Of a stretch of DNA of 31,599 bases, positions 1 through 6,664 are shown piece after piece. Source of the DNA: a virus. The notes beneath the pieces were generated by a model that did not search any database, was not told where the DNA came from, and saw nothing but the letters and a program-made list of their open reading frames with translations. The stretch covers positions 1 through 31,599 of the IMG/VR virus record IMGVR_UViG_3300035204_002230; one strand, given 5' to 3'. The position numbers and the translations under genes are program-made. Numbering within the stretch: the first letter of the stretch is position 1; each line of letters starts with the position of its first letter.

Positions 1-9
1 ATATTTCGA

Positions 10-37
10 TTCAAAGTCAAAGTCTTTGAATTTTTTT
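10..37 (+). terminator. Rho-independent terminator
   Basis: A 7-bp stem, TTCAAAG paired with CTTTGAA across a 7-base loop, is followed directly by seven T. It would end a plus-strand gene lying before the window. Confidence 0.65.
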
Positions 38-70
38 CGCAATGGAAGATTTGATCCGACTGTCGGGCCC

Positions 71-250
71 CTATCTTAAATCCCTGACAAAATCATAGAA
101 CTCTTGCCGAGTTAAATCTTCTCTATCGAGAAATGCACCAGACATGCGCGCTGTCTTCATAGTACTGTCGTGCTTAACATCCATAAGTAGAACAAGCAAG
201 TTGCATAAATATCTATGTGAGTAAAGATAGTCAGCTAATCTGGGAAGCAT
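71..250 (-). pseudogene. GTP cyclohydrolase I (FolE)-like C-terminal remnant
   Basis: The minus frame is open from an ATG at 250 to a stop at 71-73. Its last 38 residues, from MDVKHDS at 184, read like the extreme C-terminus of GTP cyclohydrolase I: a DVKHDS segment, a MSGAFLD block and a TRQEFYDFV ending, the order in which FolE has its MRGV, G-x-F and R-x-EF elements. The catalytic and zinc-binding part that should precede it is absent; the region upstream is instead the start of the plus-strand SET gene at 217. I infer a truncated folE left by recombination or decay. The residues upstream of 184 do not resemble FolE. A short functional gene of another kind is possible. Confidence 0.45.
205..211 (+). 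promoter_or_regulatory. T4-late-like box ATAAATA
   Basis: ATAAATA lies five bases before the GTG start at 217 and no Shine-Dalgarno sequence fits between. In T4, late transcription starts about six bases after the box, so this mRNA would be leaderless. Confidence 0.6.
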
Positions 251-708
251 ACGATACTATAGAGAACGTTCCCTATGTTGTTCGGGATGCTGGATCAAAG
301 GGCAAGGGGGTATTTGCGACTCGAGAGATTAAAAAAGGTGTAGAGTTTTTAACGACTCCATCTGCGACAACTATATCCGATGAAGATTGGAAAATATTGA
401 AGCAAACCAGATTTCCTGAAGTTTATGGATTTAAGTGGGGCAATGGACATTCTGCATTTTTAGGTGATGAGCTTCCTAATTGGATGACACCGGAAGAGAA
501 AAAATTGGTAGGGCAGACTGTTTTAAGAAATGGATTACATCCATGGAATTTTGTTAATGATGGGGGTAATGATGCTAATGCTTCTGAAAAATTTGAATCT
601 AATGTGTCGATTATGACAGCATTAAGAGATATTCAACCGGATGAAGAGATTACTAAAGGCTATAATGAGAAAATAAATTACGCATCTAGTTGGGAAGAAA
701 TACCATAA
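217..708 (+). CDS. SET-domain-like protein with capsid-targeting-like N-terminus
   Basis: A 163-residue protein. Residues 1-11 carry DSQLIWEAY, the opening shared with genes starting at 5010, 20133 and 21790 in this window. The rest resembles a small SET domain: GSKGKGVFATREIKKG at 27-41, an N-F-V-N-D-GG-NDAN stretch at 111-121 where SET proteins have the NHSxxPN cofactor motif, and RDIQPDEEITKGYN at 137-150 matching the GEExTxDY end. SET domains usually transfer a methyl group from S-adenosylmethionine to lysine. The NHS motif is degenerate, so activity is uncertain. The start is GTG, directly behind a late box and without a ribosome site. A second SET gene follows at 785. If the N-terminal peptide is a prohead-protease signal, cleavage after E10 would leave the SET part inside the capsid. 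Confidence 0.65.
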   Translation: MSKDSQLIWEAYDTIENVPYVVRDAGSKGKGVFATREIKKGVEFLTTPSATTISDEDWKILKQTRFPEVYGFKWGNGHSAFLGDELPNWMTPEEKKLVGQTVLRNGLHPWNFVNDGGNDANASEKFESNVSIMTALRDIQPDEEITKGYNEKINYASSWEEIP

Positions 709-711
709 ATA
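705..711 (+). promoter_or_regulatory. T4-late-like box ATAAATA
   Basis: ATAAATA overlaps the stop of the first SET gene and ends five bases before GTT at 717, the spacing seen before real GTG starts elsewhere. It probably serves the second SET gene. Confidence 0.5.
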
Positions 712-716
712 ACTAT

Positions 717-785
717 GTTGATAGCCAAATTGTCGATAAATTTGGCGACAAAACTCCTGAACAATTACAATCAATGCTAGGGTAA
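717..785 (+). other. 22-codon frame with capsid-targeting-like peptide, no standard start
   Basis: From GTT at 717 the frame reads (V)DSQIVDKFGDK and ends SMLG before TAA at 783-785, which overlaps the ATG of the second SET gene (TAATG). The peptide resembles the DSQLIWEAY openings of neighbouring genes and sits at the usual distance from a late box, but the first codon is GTT instead of GTG. It may be a rare-start leader, or the former N-terminus of the second SET protein cut off by a point mutation and stop. Confidence 0.35.
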
Positions 786-1138
786 TGGTAGAATTCGGTC
801 CCAGTAACATAAACGGTAATGGCCTCATTGCTACGCGGTCTATACCTGCAGGTACCGAAATAGGTATTTCCCATCAAATTGATGAAAATCTTAAAGGTAT
901 AACTGTAGGTGGGTGGAAAATGAATCGCCCTATAGGCAACTACAATCACTCTTATACCCCTAATTGTTATCTTAAAGATTACAATGACTGCAAGACTTTA
1001 GTTGCAGAAAAGGATATTGCGATAGGTGAAGAACTTACTGCAGACTATACCTTAGCGCTCGAGTTCGAACAACCCATGTCGTGGTTTAAAGGTACACCTT
1101 CATTCAGACAATTCTTTAATGAACAAGAAGATGGTTGA
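785..1138 (+). CDS. SET-domain protein (putative lysine methyltransferase)
   Basis: A 117-residue protein that is almost entirely a SET domain: a GNGLIATRSIPAGTEIG block at residues 11-27, NYNHSYTPNC at 52-61 matching the NHSxxPNC cofactor-binding motif, and GEELTADY at 81-88 with the catalytic-type tyrosine. The motifs are cleaner than in the SET gene just upstream. Known SET domains methylate lysines using S-adenosylmethionine; the substrate here is unknown. ATG at 785 overlaps the TAA of a short frame, so translation may be coupled. The protein lacks the capsid-targeting-like peptide unless the upstream frame is fused to it by frameshifting. Confidence 0.7.
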   Translation: MVEFGPSNINGNGLIATRSIPAGTEIGISHQIDENLKGITVGGWKMNRPIGNYNHSYTPNCYLKDYNDCKTLVAEKDIAIGEELTADYTLALEFEQPMSWFKGTPSFRQFFNEQEDG

Positions 1139-1204
1139 AAGAGTCATCACTTAGCCTAAATAATTAAAGATCCGCGGGATAACCCACGGAGTGATACGGC
1201 ACTC

Positions 1205-1558
1205 ATGGGAAAATTTAATGAAAATCGTCGCTTAGCTTTCCTACCCTCAGGAAACCATCTTTACCTACATTTTTTAGTACTTATACATTGGATCATTGTA
1301 ATTGGCAATCTCGGTGCAATGATCGCACTACCTATATTATGCTTAACTGGCGATGTTGCATGGTATATAGTTTTTCCCTTAATGACGTGGCTTTCTGTGT
1401 CGGCATGTACTAGAATTAATTGTCCTTTTACAAACTATGAAAACAAGGTTCGTAAGAGACTAGGTAAACCACCGGTTAGTGGATTTATTAAGCACTATTT
1501 TTATAGTCCTTATATCCTTAAGCCAATGAAAGCTAAAAGAAGGTCAAACAGAAAGTAA
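1205..1558 (+). CDS. DUF2784-like small membrane protein
   Basis: A 117-residue protein with two or three hydrophobic segments (about 22-48 and 53-70), then a CPFTNYENKVRKRLGKP block and GFIKHYFYSPYI. This order (membrane segments, Cys-Pro-x-T-x-x-E-N, basic stretch, HY motif near the end) matches DUF2784, a bacterial membrane family of unknown function. ATG at 1205 is the first good start; GGAG at 1188-1191 is rather distant. The gene ends six bases before the ClpP-like gene, suggesting cotranscription. Confidence 0.6.
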   Translation: MGKFNENRRLAFLPSGNHLYLHFLVLIHWIIVIGNLGAMIALPILCLTGDVAWYIVFPLMTWLSVSACTRINCPFTNYENKVRKRLGKPPVSGFIKHYFYSPYILKPMKAKRRSNRK

Positions 1559-1564
1559 TAAATT

Positions 1565-2341
1565 ATGAGTGAAGAAAAAGAACTTAGAACACAAAAAGAA
1601 ATCAATGTTGACATTGCTCTTAAAGAAGCTGAAGCTCGCAAAATGGAAGCTGATGCTAAAAATATTGAAGCGATGGTTCGGAAAAACGAATTAGAAGCTG
1701 ATAAAGCTGCTATTGAACTCACATTCAAGCAGATGGACTTGGTTGTCAAAGAAGAGAAGCGCGCTAAAGAGAAAGCTGCCGACGAAGAAAACTTCGTGTA
1801 CCGATTCGGTAACTCAGTAACTGACGGATCTGTCAACTCATGTGTAAAGAAGCTTACAGAGTGGAGTCGACTGAACCCTAAGTGTAACATGGAGATTATA
1901 TTCTCATCTCCTGGTGGTGGTATCATTGAGGGCTTTGAGCTGTTTGATCATATACAGCACTTACGCAATCAAGGCCATCACATTACTACTGGTACACTAG
2001 GTATGGCTGCATCGATGGCTGGCATCCTACTACAAGCAGGTGACACACGCTGGATCGGTCAGCAAGCATGGCTTATGATCCATAGAGCAGCCTTTGGCGC
2101 ATATGGTAAAACATTTGAAATTGAAGATGAGGTTAAGTTCGTTAAACGAATTGAAGAGCGTATCTTAGACATCTTTACTAGTAGATCTAATCTCACTCGC
2201 AATAAGATTAAACGTAACTGGGAGAGAAAAGACTGGTGGATCAGCGCAGAAGAGTCTGTCGAACTCAAACTAGTAGATGAAGTAAGAGCAATTTTACCAG
2301 AACATTCTGTAAATAAGAAGAAGAGGAGAAAGAAGAAATGA
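1565..2341 (+). CDS. ClpP-like serine protease with N-terminal coiled coil
   Basis: A 258-residue protein. Residues 1-75 are charged and heptad-like (likely coiled coil), absent from ordinary ClpP. From about 77 the ClpP/crotonase fold appears: SSPGGG at 114-119 (oxyanion strand), GMAASMAGI with nucleophile Ser150, MIHRAA with His173, and ERKDWWIS with Asp223. The spacings (23 and 50 residues) fit the ClpP triad. The C-terminus is a lysine/arginine tail. ClpP peptidases degrade proteins delivered by Clp ATPases; phage ClpP relatives can also act as head-maturation proteases. A ClpC-like ATPase is encoded at 28318-30786, making a partner plausible. The stop overlaps the next small frame (ATGA). 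Confidence 0.85.
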   Translation: MSEEKELRTQKEINVDIALKEAEARKMEADAKNIEAMVRKNELEADKAAIELTFKQMDLVVKEEKRAKEKAADEENFVYRFGNSVTDGSVNSCVKKLTEWSRLNPKCNMEIIFSSPGGGIIEGFELFDHIQHLRNQGHHITTGTLGMAASMAGILLQAGDTRWIGQQAWLMIHRAAFGAYGKTFEIEDEVKFVKRIEERILDIFTSRSNLTRNKIKRNWERKDWWISAEESVELKLVDEVRAILPEHSVNKKKRRKKK

Positions 2342-2409
2342 AATTGCCGTTAACCGCAATATTGGAAGTAGAGTTTGATGAAAAATCGCAAGGAGACAAC
2401 AGTGAATGA
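2338..2409 (+). CDS. Small hypothetical ORF (23 aa)
   Basis: ATG overlaps the TGA of the ClpP-like gene as ATGA, a typical translational-coupling arrangement. The peptide starts MKLPLTAILEVEF and has no recognised family. It overlaps the next gene by 8 bases. Position is the only real support. Confidence 0.35.
   Translation: MKLPLTAILEVEFDEKSQGDNSE
2390..2395 (+). promoter_or_regulatory. Shine-Dalgarno AAGGAG for the GTG at 2402
   Basis: AAGGAG lies six bases before GTG at 2402. It is one of the few clear ribosome sites in the window and supports that small gene. Confidence 0.55.
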
Positions 2410-2512
2410 GTGTTTGAGTGGCGACATTAACTGGAGAGATATCCAGGAGCAGCAAGGGTGGGATGACTTCCTAGCCTGGTGTCATGAGCAAGAAAACACT
2501 GCTCATGAATAA
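2402..2512 (+). CDS. Small hypothetical protein (36 aa)
   Basis: A GTG start preceded by AAGGAG. The peptide contains INWRDIQEQQGWDDFLAWC and is acidic and Trp-rich; no family recognised. It overlaps the preceding ORF by 8 bases and the following gene by 8 bases, consistent with a coupled string of small genes after clpP. Confidence 0.5.
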   Translation: MNECLSGDINWRDIQEQQGWDDFLAWCHEQENTAHE

Positions 2513-2702
2513 TACTAGTAAATTAAAAGCTAGAGAGCAAGCTGAAGCATATCTACGGCAAATTCGATCTATCCCTCACGCTGAAGCTTTACTAGTTATG
2601 GAGAACTTGTTAGCTGAAATTCAAATGCTACGTGAGGTACATTATTCGGACCATGAGCAATGCTGTGGAAAATGTAGTTGCGATAAACCTCTAGATGATT
2701 AA
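2505..2702 (+). CDS. Small hypothetical protein with Cys-rich end (65 aa)
   Basis: I take ATG at 2505, which overlaps the previous stop, over ATG at 2484, seven codons upstream inside the previous gene. The sequence is helical and charged (KLKAREQAEAYLRQIRS), ending with CCGKCSCDKP, a cluster of four cysteines that could bind a metal. Function unknown. Confidence 0.55.
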   Translation: MNNTSKLKAREQAEAYLRQIRSIPHAEALLVMENLLAEIQMLREVHYSDHEQCCGKCSCDKPLDD

Positions 2703-2712
2703 ATATCTAATG

Positions 2713-2720
2713 GTTAAATA
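2713..2720 (+). promoter_or_regulatory. T4-late-like box GTTAAATA
   Basis: The box ends six bases before GTG at 2727. A second, similar ATTAAATA copy lies just upstream, near 2698-2705. Confidence 0.5.
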
Positions 2721-2726
2721 TCTCAC

Positions 2727-3050
2727 GTGAGTAGCATTAGTGAAAATATTTGGCCAACACAGAAAGGACAAACACGTATTATGTGGCAATTTATAGTTAA
2801 ATGGGGTTTATGGATAGTTGGAACGCTGTACATTTTTATTGAAAAGTTTAGAGATTATCCGAATGAAGAGAGGGATAACATTCTGGGTCTAAAGATTGAC
2901 GAGGATTTGCAAACAATGTCACGCTTTGATCTCTGTTCATATATGGATAAAGGTATGCCACGTAAAGGTTTTTGGGATTTAAACAGTACAACTAAAATCC
3001 GGCTAGGAGCTCAAATGATGAGAAATCTAATTCTCAGTAAAAAGAAGTAA
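2727..3050 (+). CDS. Hypothetical protein with one membrane segment (107 aa)
   Basis: A GTG start behind a late box. One hydrophobic segment (about residues 20-39, FIVKWGLWIVGTLYIFI) is followed by a soluble charged part with DLCSYMDKGMPRKGFWDL. No family recognised. It ends two bases before the lipoprotein gene at 3053, so the two are probably cotranscribed. Confidence 0.6.
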   Translation: MSSISENIWPTQKGQTRIMWQFIVKWGLWIVGTLYIFIEKFRDYPNEERDNILGLKIDEDLQTMSRFDLCSYMDKGMPRKGFWDLNSTTKIRLGAQMMRNLILSKKK

Positions 3051-3052
3051 CT

Positions 3053-3631
3053 ATGTACAACTTAAAGCTTTTAATAATAAGTACTGTACTAATCGTTTGT
3101 GGAGGGTGTAGTACGCTATTACCTAGTAAGTCTACTAGCTCACAAGCACAATGGAAATCATATCAAGATATTGAAACCCTCGCTAACCATATACATGCAG
3201 GTCAAACACTGGATGATCTCAAAACTCTCGGCATCGATGTTAAAAATACTCCCAATATGGAATCACTTACTCATTTAGATATTGCCAAACGGTTTGGTCT
3301 AATTGGAAGACGAGATGAATCTCTTGTTATCCCCGCGGGTGTTAAAAAGTTAATGGATGCAGCTGAGAAAGGTAAGGGTTATGAATTAACCGTTGAATCG
3401 ACCCAACATAACCGGCTTGGTAGCTTTTGGGCTGATTTTCTACAATTCAGAAAAAATGTGCACACTACAGGATGGACATTTTCTATGCTCTTAATTGTAG
3501 TAGACGATAAAGTAGAGTATGTTCTTTATAAAGGAAATCCTAACATTGATAAGTTAGAAAAGGAAAAGAACCCTCTCGGGCCCTTTCAAAAGATCAGCGG
3601 TTATATTATAGTTGACCTATTAGCCGATTAA
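3053..3631 (+). CDS. Putative lipoprotein (192 aa)
   Basis: The N-terminus has a short basic region, a hydrophobic stretch (LLIISTVLIV) and CGGCST, which resembles a signal peptidase II site with lipidated Cys19, although the -3 position (Cys) is not canonical. The mature part is soluble, with ETLANHIHAGQTLDDLKTLGID and a late segment likely to be beta-rich (FSMLLIVVDDKVEYVLYKG). No enzyme motif seen. It is probably anchored in the host envelope. The gene overlaps the convergent minus-strand gene by four bases. Confidence 0.6.
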   Translation: MYNLKLLIISTVLIVCGGCSTLLPSKSTSSQAQWKSYQDIETLANHIHAGQTLDDLKTLGIDVKNTPNMESLTHLDIAKRFGLIGRRDESLVIPAGVKKLMDAAEKGKGYELTVESTQHNRLGSFWADFLQFRKNVHTTGWTFSMLLIVVDDKVEYVLYKGNPNIDKLEKEKNPLGPFQKISGYIIVDLLAD

Positions 3632-5010
3632 TTTAACTCTTCTGGGGAGCGTTTAATCTGACCATATAGAGGGTCTTGAGGATCCATTTCTCCATATGGA
3701 TTACCTTCTTGTGGAAACTCATCAGCACCATAATCAGCTGGTGGTCTGTCACCTCGTTCAACGGCTTTATCTTCAGCATGGTCTACCATCTCATCAAAAT
3801 GAGACTCTAAGTGGTCTTCAACAGCTGCTTTTAACTCATCGCGCTCATCTAAATACTCATCGTAATCTAAGCGCTTAGGTAGTTTACCAGCTTTTTGCAT
3901 GTCATGTATAACCATTCCTGCTAAATCATCTAACAAGTCGGGATGTACATCTTTCAAACTGTTTACTTTTGCATGTAGAAGTTCTTGATCAAGCCAATCA
4001 GCACCGGCTTTGATTACATCGTCACTATACCATTCAATAACTTCTTCAGCACTCCAGTCAGGAGATTCACCGAAACTATTTTCATTAACAGCAGCTTTGC
4101 TACTATGATCTTCATTTTGCTCTGCAACACCACCGAATACCTTTTTGAGTGCACTCATTATCTTACTTGGTATACCATTTTTTTTCTTTTTTAGAATACC
4201 AACTTTGACTTTAGGTTTCTTGTCATCTAATAGATCGTCGTTCATCTTAATAGCAACCCCGTGAGCATGGTCACCTGGTACACCACATCCACAATCTTCT
4301 TTTACATTAGCTGATTCATAAGGTACATCGTCTTCAGGGTTAAGATCATCTACATCAACTGGCTCTTCTTCACCATTAATATGACTAAGGTCACTGATAT
4401 GTACAGCAACTCGATCACCTTGTTCTAGTCCATCCTCCATGTCTTCAGACAATTCAATAATACCATGCGTCCCAGCTGGCGACATCTCAATTACTTCACC
4501 TTTACCGCCACCCACGCGTGGGTTAATTTCTACTAAATCTCCTTCTTCAAACGATTCTAACTCTTCTCCTTCATCATCAAGCTCTTGTGGCTCTACCCTG
4601 GCCAATGGCTCTAAATCTTCAGGTCCTTCGTATTGACCATGAGAAAGGTCGTCTTCTTCTCCAATTTTGTAAGCAGCGTTTACTGCAACTTGAGGTCGCT
4701 GCCCGCCTTGTTGCGCTGCTAGTTGAGCCTTGGCTCTTCTCATGGCTTCAGCCTCAATGTTTGCTTGAGCGTTTAGATTCAAATTCGGATTCATAGCTAC
4801 CCGTTTGTTGACCTTCGCATTCCAGCGCTTGACAGCATTCCATACGCCCGTCTTACCTTCGAGGTCTTTTATAGGTTTGTCATAATCGATCACTTCCTTT
4901 TGGCCGCCAAACAATCCTCGGCGATGACCGAATTTTCTTTCTTCAGCCTCATTTACTACTGCTTCTTTGGTGTAAGCTTCCCAGATTAATTGTTCGTCAT
5001 GTGGTTTCAC
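3628..5010 (-). CDS. Acidic protein with capsid-targeting-like N-terminus (460 aa)
   Basis: The frame is open to 5124, but the likely start is GTG at 5010, five bases after a late box, giving M-KPHDEQLIWEAY. That opening matches genes at 217, 20133 and 21790 and contains I-W-E, the T4 prohead-protease pattern (L/I)xE. A basic segment (about 20-60) is followed by an Ala/Gln-rich helix, a very acidic region, an SH3- or KOW-like stretch (GDLVEINPRVGGGKGEVIEM), a CGCGVPGDHAHG cluster and an acidic C-terminus with DEYLDERDELKAAVEDHLES. It may be an internal head or core protein; no direct homologue is recognised. Confidence 0.7.
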   Translation of the reverse strand: MKPHDEQLIWEAYTKEAVVNEAEERKFGHRRGLFGGQKEVIDYDKPIKDLEGKTGVWNAVKRWNAKVNKRVAMNPNLNLNAQANIEAEAMRRAKAQLAAQQGGQRPQVAVNAAYKIGEEDDLSHGQYEGPEDLEPLARVEPQELDDEGEELESFEEGDLVEINPRVGGGKGEVIEMSPAGTHGIIELSEDMEDGLEQGDRVAVHISDLSHINGEEEPVDVDDLNPEDDVPYESANVKEDCGCGVPGDHAHGVAIKMNDDLLDDKKPKVKVGILKKKKNGIPSKIMSALKKVFGGVAEQNEDHSSKAAVNENSFGESPDWSAEEVIEWYSDDVIKAGADWLDQELLHAKVNSLKDVHPDLLDDLAGMVIHDMQKAGKLPKRLDYDEYLDERDELKAAVEDHLESHFDEMVDHAEDKAVERGDRPPADYGADEFPQEGNPYGEMDPQDPLYGQIKRSPEELN

Positions 5011-5015
5011 GTAAG

Positions 5016-5022
5016 TATTTAT
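5016..5022 (-). promoter_or_regulatory. T4-late-like box ATAAATA (minus)
   Basis: On the minus strand ATAAATA is followed by CTTAC and then GTG at 5010, so a leaderless or nearly leaderless mRNA is expected. Confidence 0.6.
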
Positions 5023-5029
5023 TGTCAGA

Positions 5030-5049
5030 TTATACCAAATTTGGTATAA
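5030..5049. repeat. 20-bp perfect palindrome
   Basis: TTATACCAAA is followed directly by its reverse complement TTTGGTATAA. The right arm runs into a plus-strand TATAAATA box, so a dimeric protein bound here would cover that promoter. Operator, origin element or cruciform are possible; which is not known. Confidence 0.6.
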
Positions 5050-5052
5050 ATA
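5045..5052 (+). promoter_or_regulatory. Exact T4-late box TATAAATA (plus)
   Basis: This is the full T4 late consensus. Transcription would start near 5058, just before the structured element at 5063-5138, and run antisense to the RadA-like gene. There is no plus-strand gene here. Confidence 0.4.
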
Positions 5053-5062
5053 ATTAAAAGAG

Positions 5063-5138
5063 CCCGCCAAAAGGTGTTTCATGAAGGCTAAACTAACCTG
5101 TCGTAGGTTCTCTCTACGCACCATAGCCTTTTGGCGGG
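5063..5138 (-). ncRNA. Three-way-junction RNA element or complex terminator
   Basis: A perfect 12-bp closing stem (5063-5074 with 5127-5138) encloses two hairpins: 5102-5106 with 5114-5118 (CGTAG/CTACG, 7-base loop) and 5085-5090 with 5094-5099. The second contains C-A on the plus strand but a G-U wobble on the minus strand, so the minus-strand RNA folds better. It lies 17 bases after the RadA-like stop and is followed by CTCTTTTAATT, so it could simply be an elaborate 3' end or terminator; a small RNA or protein-binding element is also possible. Confidence 0.45.
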
Positions 5139-5155
5139 TATACTCTTATATATTA

Positions 5156-6091
5156 TTAATCGATATGATTATCAACCTTTTTGTAGTACACTGCGGTCTG
5201 ACCGCGACCAACCTTCTTAAGTTTACCACCGATAGTCAACTCACGAAGAATGTAACTGGTACGCTGAGCGTTCTCTTTTAGAACTTCTTGAGCTTGTGCT
5301 AGTTGTAAACTCTTAGATTTAGCAAACTCAGTCATTATCTTCTTCATCTCAGTATCTTTACGTTGTGATTTTGGTGCAACAGAGCTTGTAATCACATCTG
5401 CTGGTTTTGGCTGATACTGCCAGTCATACCCAGCTCCAGTCATCAGCAACGTTGTTTCTGATGTAGGTCCAAATCGGTTCTTAGTCACAATGCATGAGAC
5501 ATATCGGTCTGGCTGACCTTCTACCATGTCCCTATGTAAATGTACTACTGTGTCTACACTATGAGGAATGATTGTACCTCCTTTGTATTGACCAGACTTA
5601 CTGATGTGTAGTACCATCCCAACAGTGCACTGATTCTTCTTAGATGCTTTGCAAAGCTCTTGGACAACATATTTCTCATGTTGCCGGGAACTCTTAATAT
5701 TGCTAGTTACACTAGCAAACGAGTCGACTACTAAAAAATCATAATCTACTGTAACTTTGATGAGCTCATCAATGTTTGTCTCATTTGAGATAAGAACGTT
5801 TTTGACCCCAATCCGCTTGCAGTTACATGCCATCATTTCTACGCATTCCTCTCCGGATGCATATGCGACTTTGTATCCACGTTTCGCGAGAAGCTCGAGC
5901 ACCTGTAGTAGGTATGTTGTCTTACCAGACCCGGGAGACCCTGTGACCGTAAATATTGAGCCCGGCAAAAAGCCGTTACCAAACGATCGATCAATACGAC
6001 CGACTCCGGTCTTCATACGCTTGTAGTAAATGTCTGGGATCTGAATGTCCGAGACGCGAGTAAAACTATTGTTATTGAGATTTAAGTTCAT
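5156..6091 (-). CDS. RadA-like recombination ATPase
   Basis: A 311-residue RecA-fold ATPase: GSPGSGKT (Walker A) at 51-58, YASGEE at 77-82, DFLVVDSF (Walker B) at 118-125, GGTIIPHSVDTVVHL at 171-185 and TKNRFGPT with KNRFG at 204-208. KNRFG and the EHSVD-like block are hallmarks of RadA/Sms, which drives branch migration in recombination. The N-terminal zinc finger and C-terminal Lon-like domain of bacterial RadA are missing; residues 245-305 look like a winged-helix DNA-binding tail. A near-consensus sigma70 promoter (6118-6146) suggests early or middle expression. It is probably the phage recombination or DNA-repair ATPase; a DnaB-type RecA-fold relative is less likely. Confidence 0.75.
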   Translation of the reverse strand: MNLNLNNNSFTRVSDIQIPDIYYKRMKTGVGRIDRSFGNGFLPGSIFTVTGSPGSGKTTYLLQVLELLAKRGYKVAYASGEECVEMMACNCKRIGVKNVLISNETNIDELIKVTVDYDFLVVDSFASVTSNIKSSRQHEKYVVQELCKASKKNQCTVGMVLHISKSGQYKGGTIIPHSVDTVVHLHRDMVEGQPDRYVSCIVTKNRFGPTSETTLLMTGAGYDWQYQPKPADVITSSVAPKSQRKDTEMKKIMTEFAKSKSLQLAQAQEVLKENAQRTSYILRELTIGGKLKKVGRGQTAVYYKKVDNHID

Positions 6092-6117
6092 ATTTATTTT
6101 TCATTTTCACTATGTAC

Positions 6118-6146
6118 ATTATAGCTGATATTCGGAGGAACGTCAA
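6118..6146 (-). promoter_or_regulatory. Sigma70-like promoter for the RadA-like gene
   Basis: On the minus strand TTGACG, 17 bases, TATAAT. The spacer begins TTCCTCCG, a block shared with other promoters here. Confidence 0.75.
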
Positions 6147-6147
6147 G

Positions 6148-6624
6148 CTAAAACACTCGCTCAGCATCAGCCATATCTTTGATGTATATGTTGAAGCCAC
6201 CTTTATCAAATTTTCGTGGCCGTTTCTTTTCAGAATTCTCAACTCTTTCTTGGCCTAGAATTCTAACTTGGTCAACAGACATCATATATATCTCTTTGAT
6301 ATCAGCACTGTCTCTTAGGACGAAATAGAATTTATCTGTTTCCTCAAGCTTGTTCAATTGCTTCCAATGAAATTGCCATGATGAGCCTCCTGACCGGATG
6401 TTAATAGTCTTATATTCTACAGGTGTACCAGTGTGAGTATATGCATCTGGTCCCTGTGTCTTATTGCTCCATCGATGTCCTAATAATGCAGCCGTTAAGA
6501 GCTCTATATGACCACCGTTATAGAAGATGTCCGTTATTCGTTCGTTTTGTATCTCACTTGCTAACTGTTGTACTTCATTTAGCAGTGACTGAAATTTTTG
6601 CAATTTGCGTGTTTTCATTTTCAC
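6148..6624 (-). CDS. PD-(D/E)XK-like endonuclease
   Basis: A 158-residue protein with an N-terminal helix, HIELLTAALLGHRW (Glu41) and GPDAYTHTGTPVEYKTI, where P59-D60, Glu70 and Lys72 form a PD-x(9)-ExK arrangement typical of restriction-type nucleases. WQFHWKQLNK and a FYFVLRD strand follow, as in type II restriction folds. Recombination, repair or host-DNA degradation are possible roles. It lies just upstream of the RadA-like gene and has its own sigma70 promoter with the shared TTCCTC spacer. Starts at ATG 6624 and ATG 6618 are both possible. No specific family can be named from sequence alone. Confidence 0.55.
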   Translation of the reverse strand: MKMKTRKLQKFQSLLNEVQQLASEIQNERITDIFYNGGHIELLTAALLGHRWSNKTQGPDAYTHTGTPVEYKTINIRSGGSSWQFHWKQLNKLEETDKFYFVLRDSADIKEIYMMSVDQVRILGQERVENSEKKRPRKFDKGGFNIYIKDMADAERVF

Positions 6625-6631
6625 TACATAT

Positions 6632-6660
6632 ATTGTAGTATGAATTCAGAGGAACTTCAA
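6632..6660 (-). promoter_or_regulatory. Sigma70-like promoter for the nuclease gene
   Basis: On the minus strand TTGAAG, 17 bases, TACAAT; the spacer begins TTCCTCTG. The -35 directly abuts the T-rich end of the putative ncRNA. Confidence 0.7.
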
Positions 6661-6664
6661 GCAC

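Noticed and set aside
5011-5124. Longer N-terminus (start at 5124) for the 460-residue protein
   Set aside because: It would read through the structured locus, and GTG 5010 has the late box and the shared DEQLIWEAY opening.
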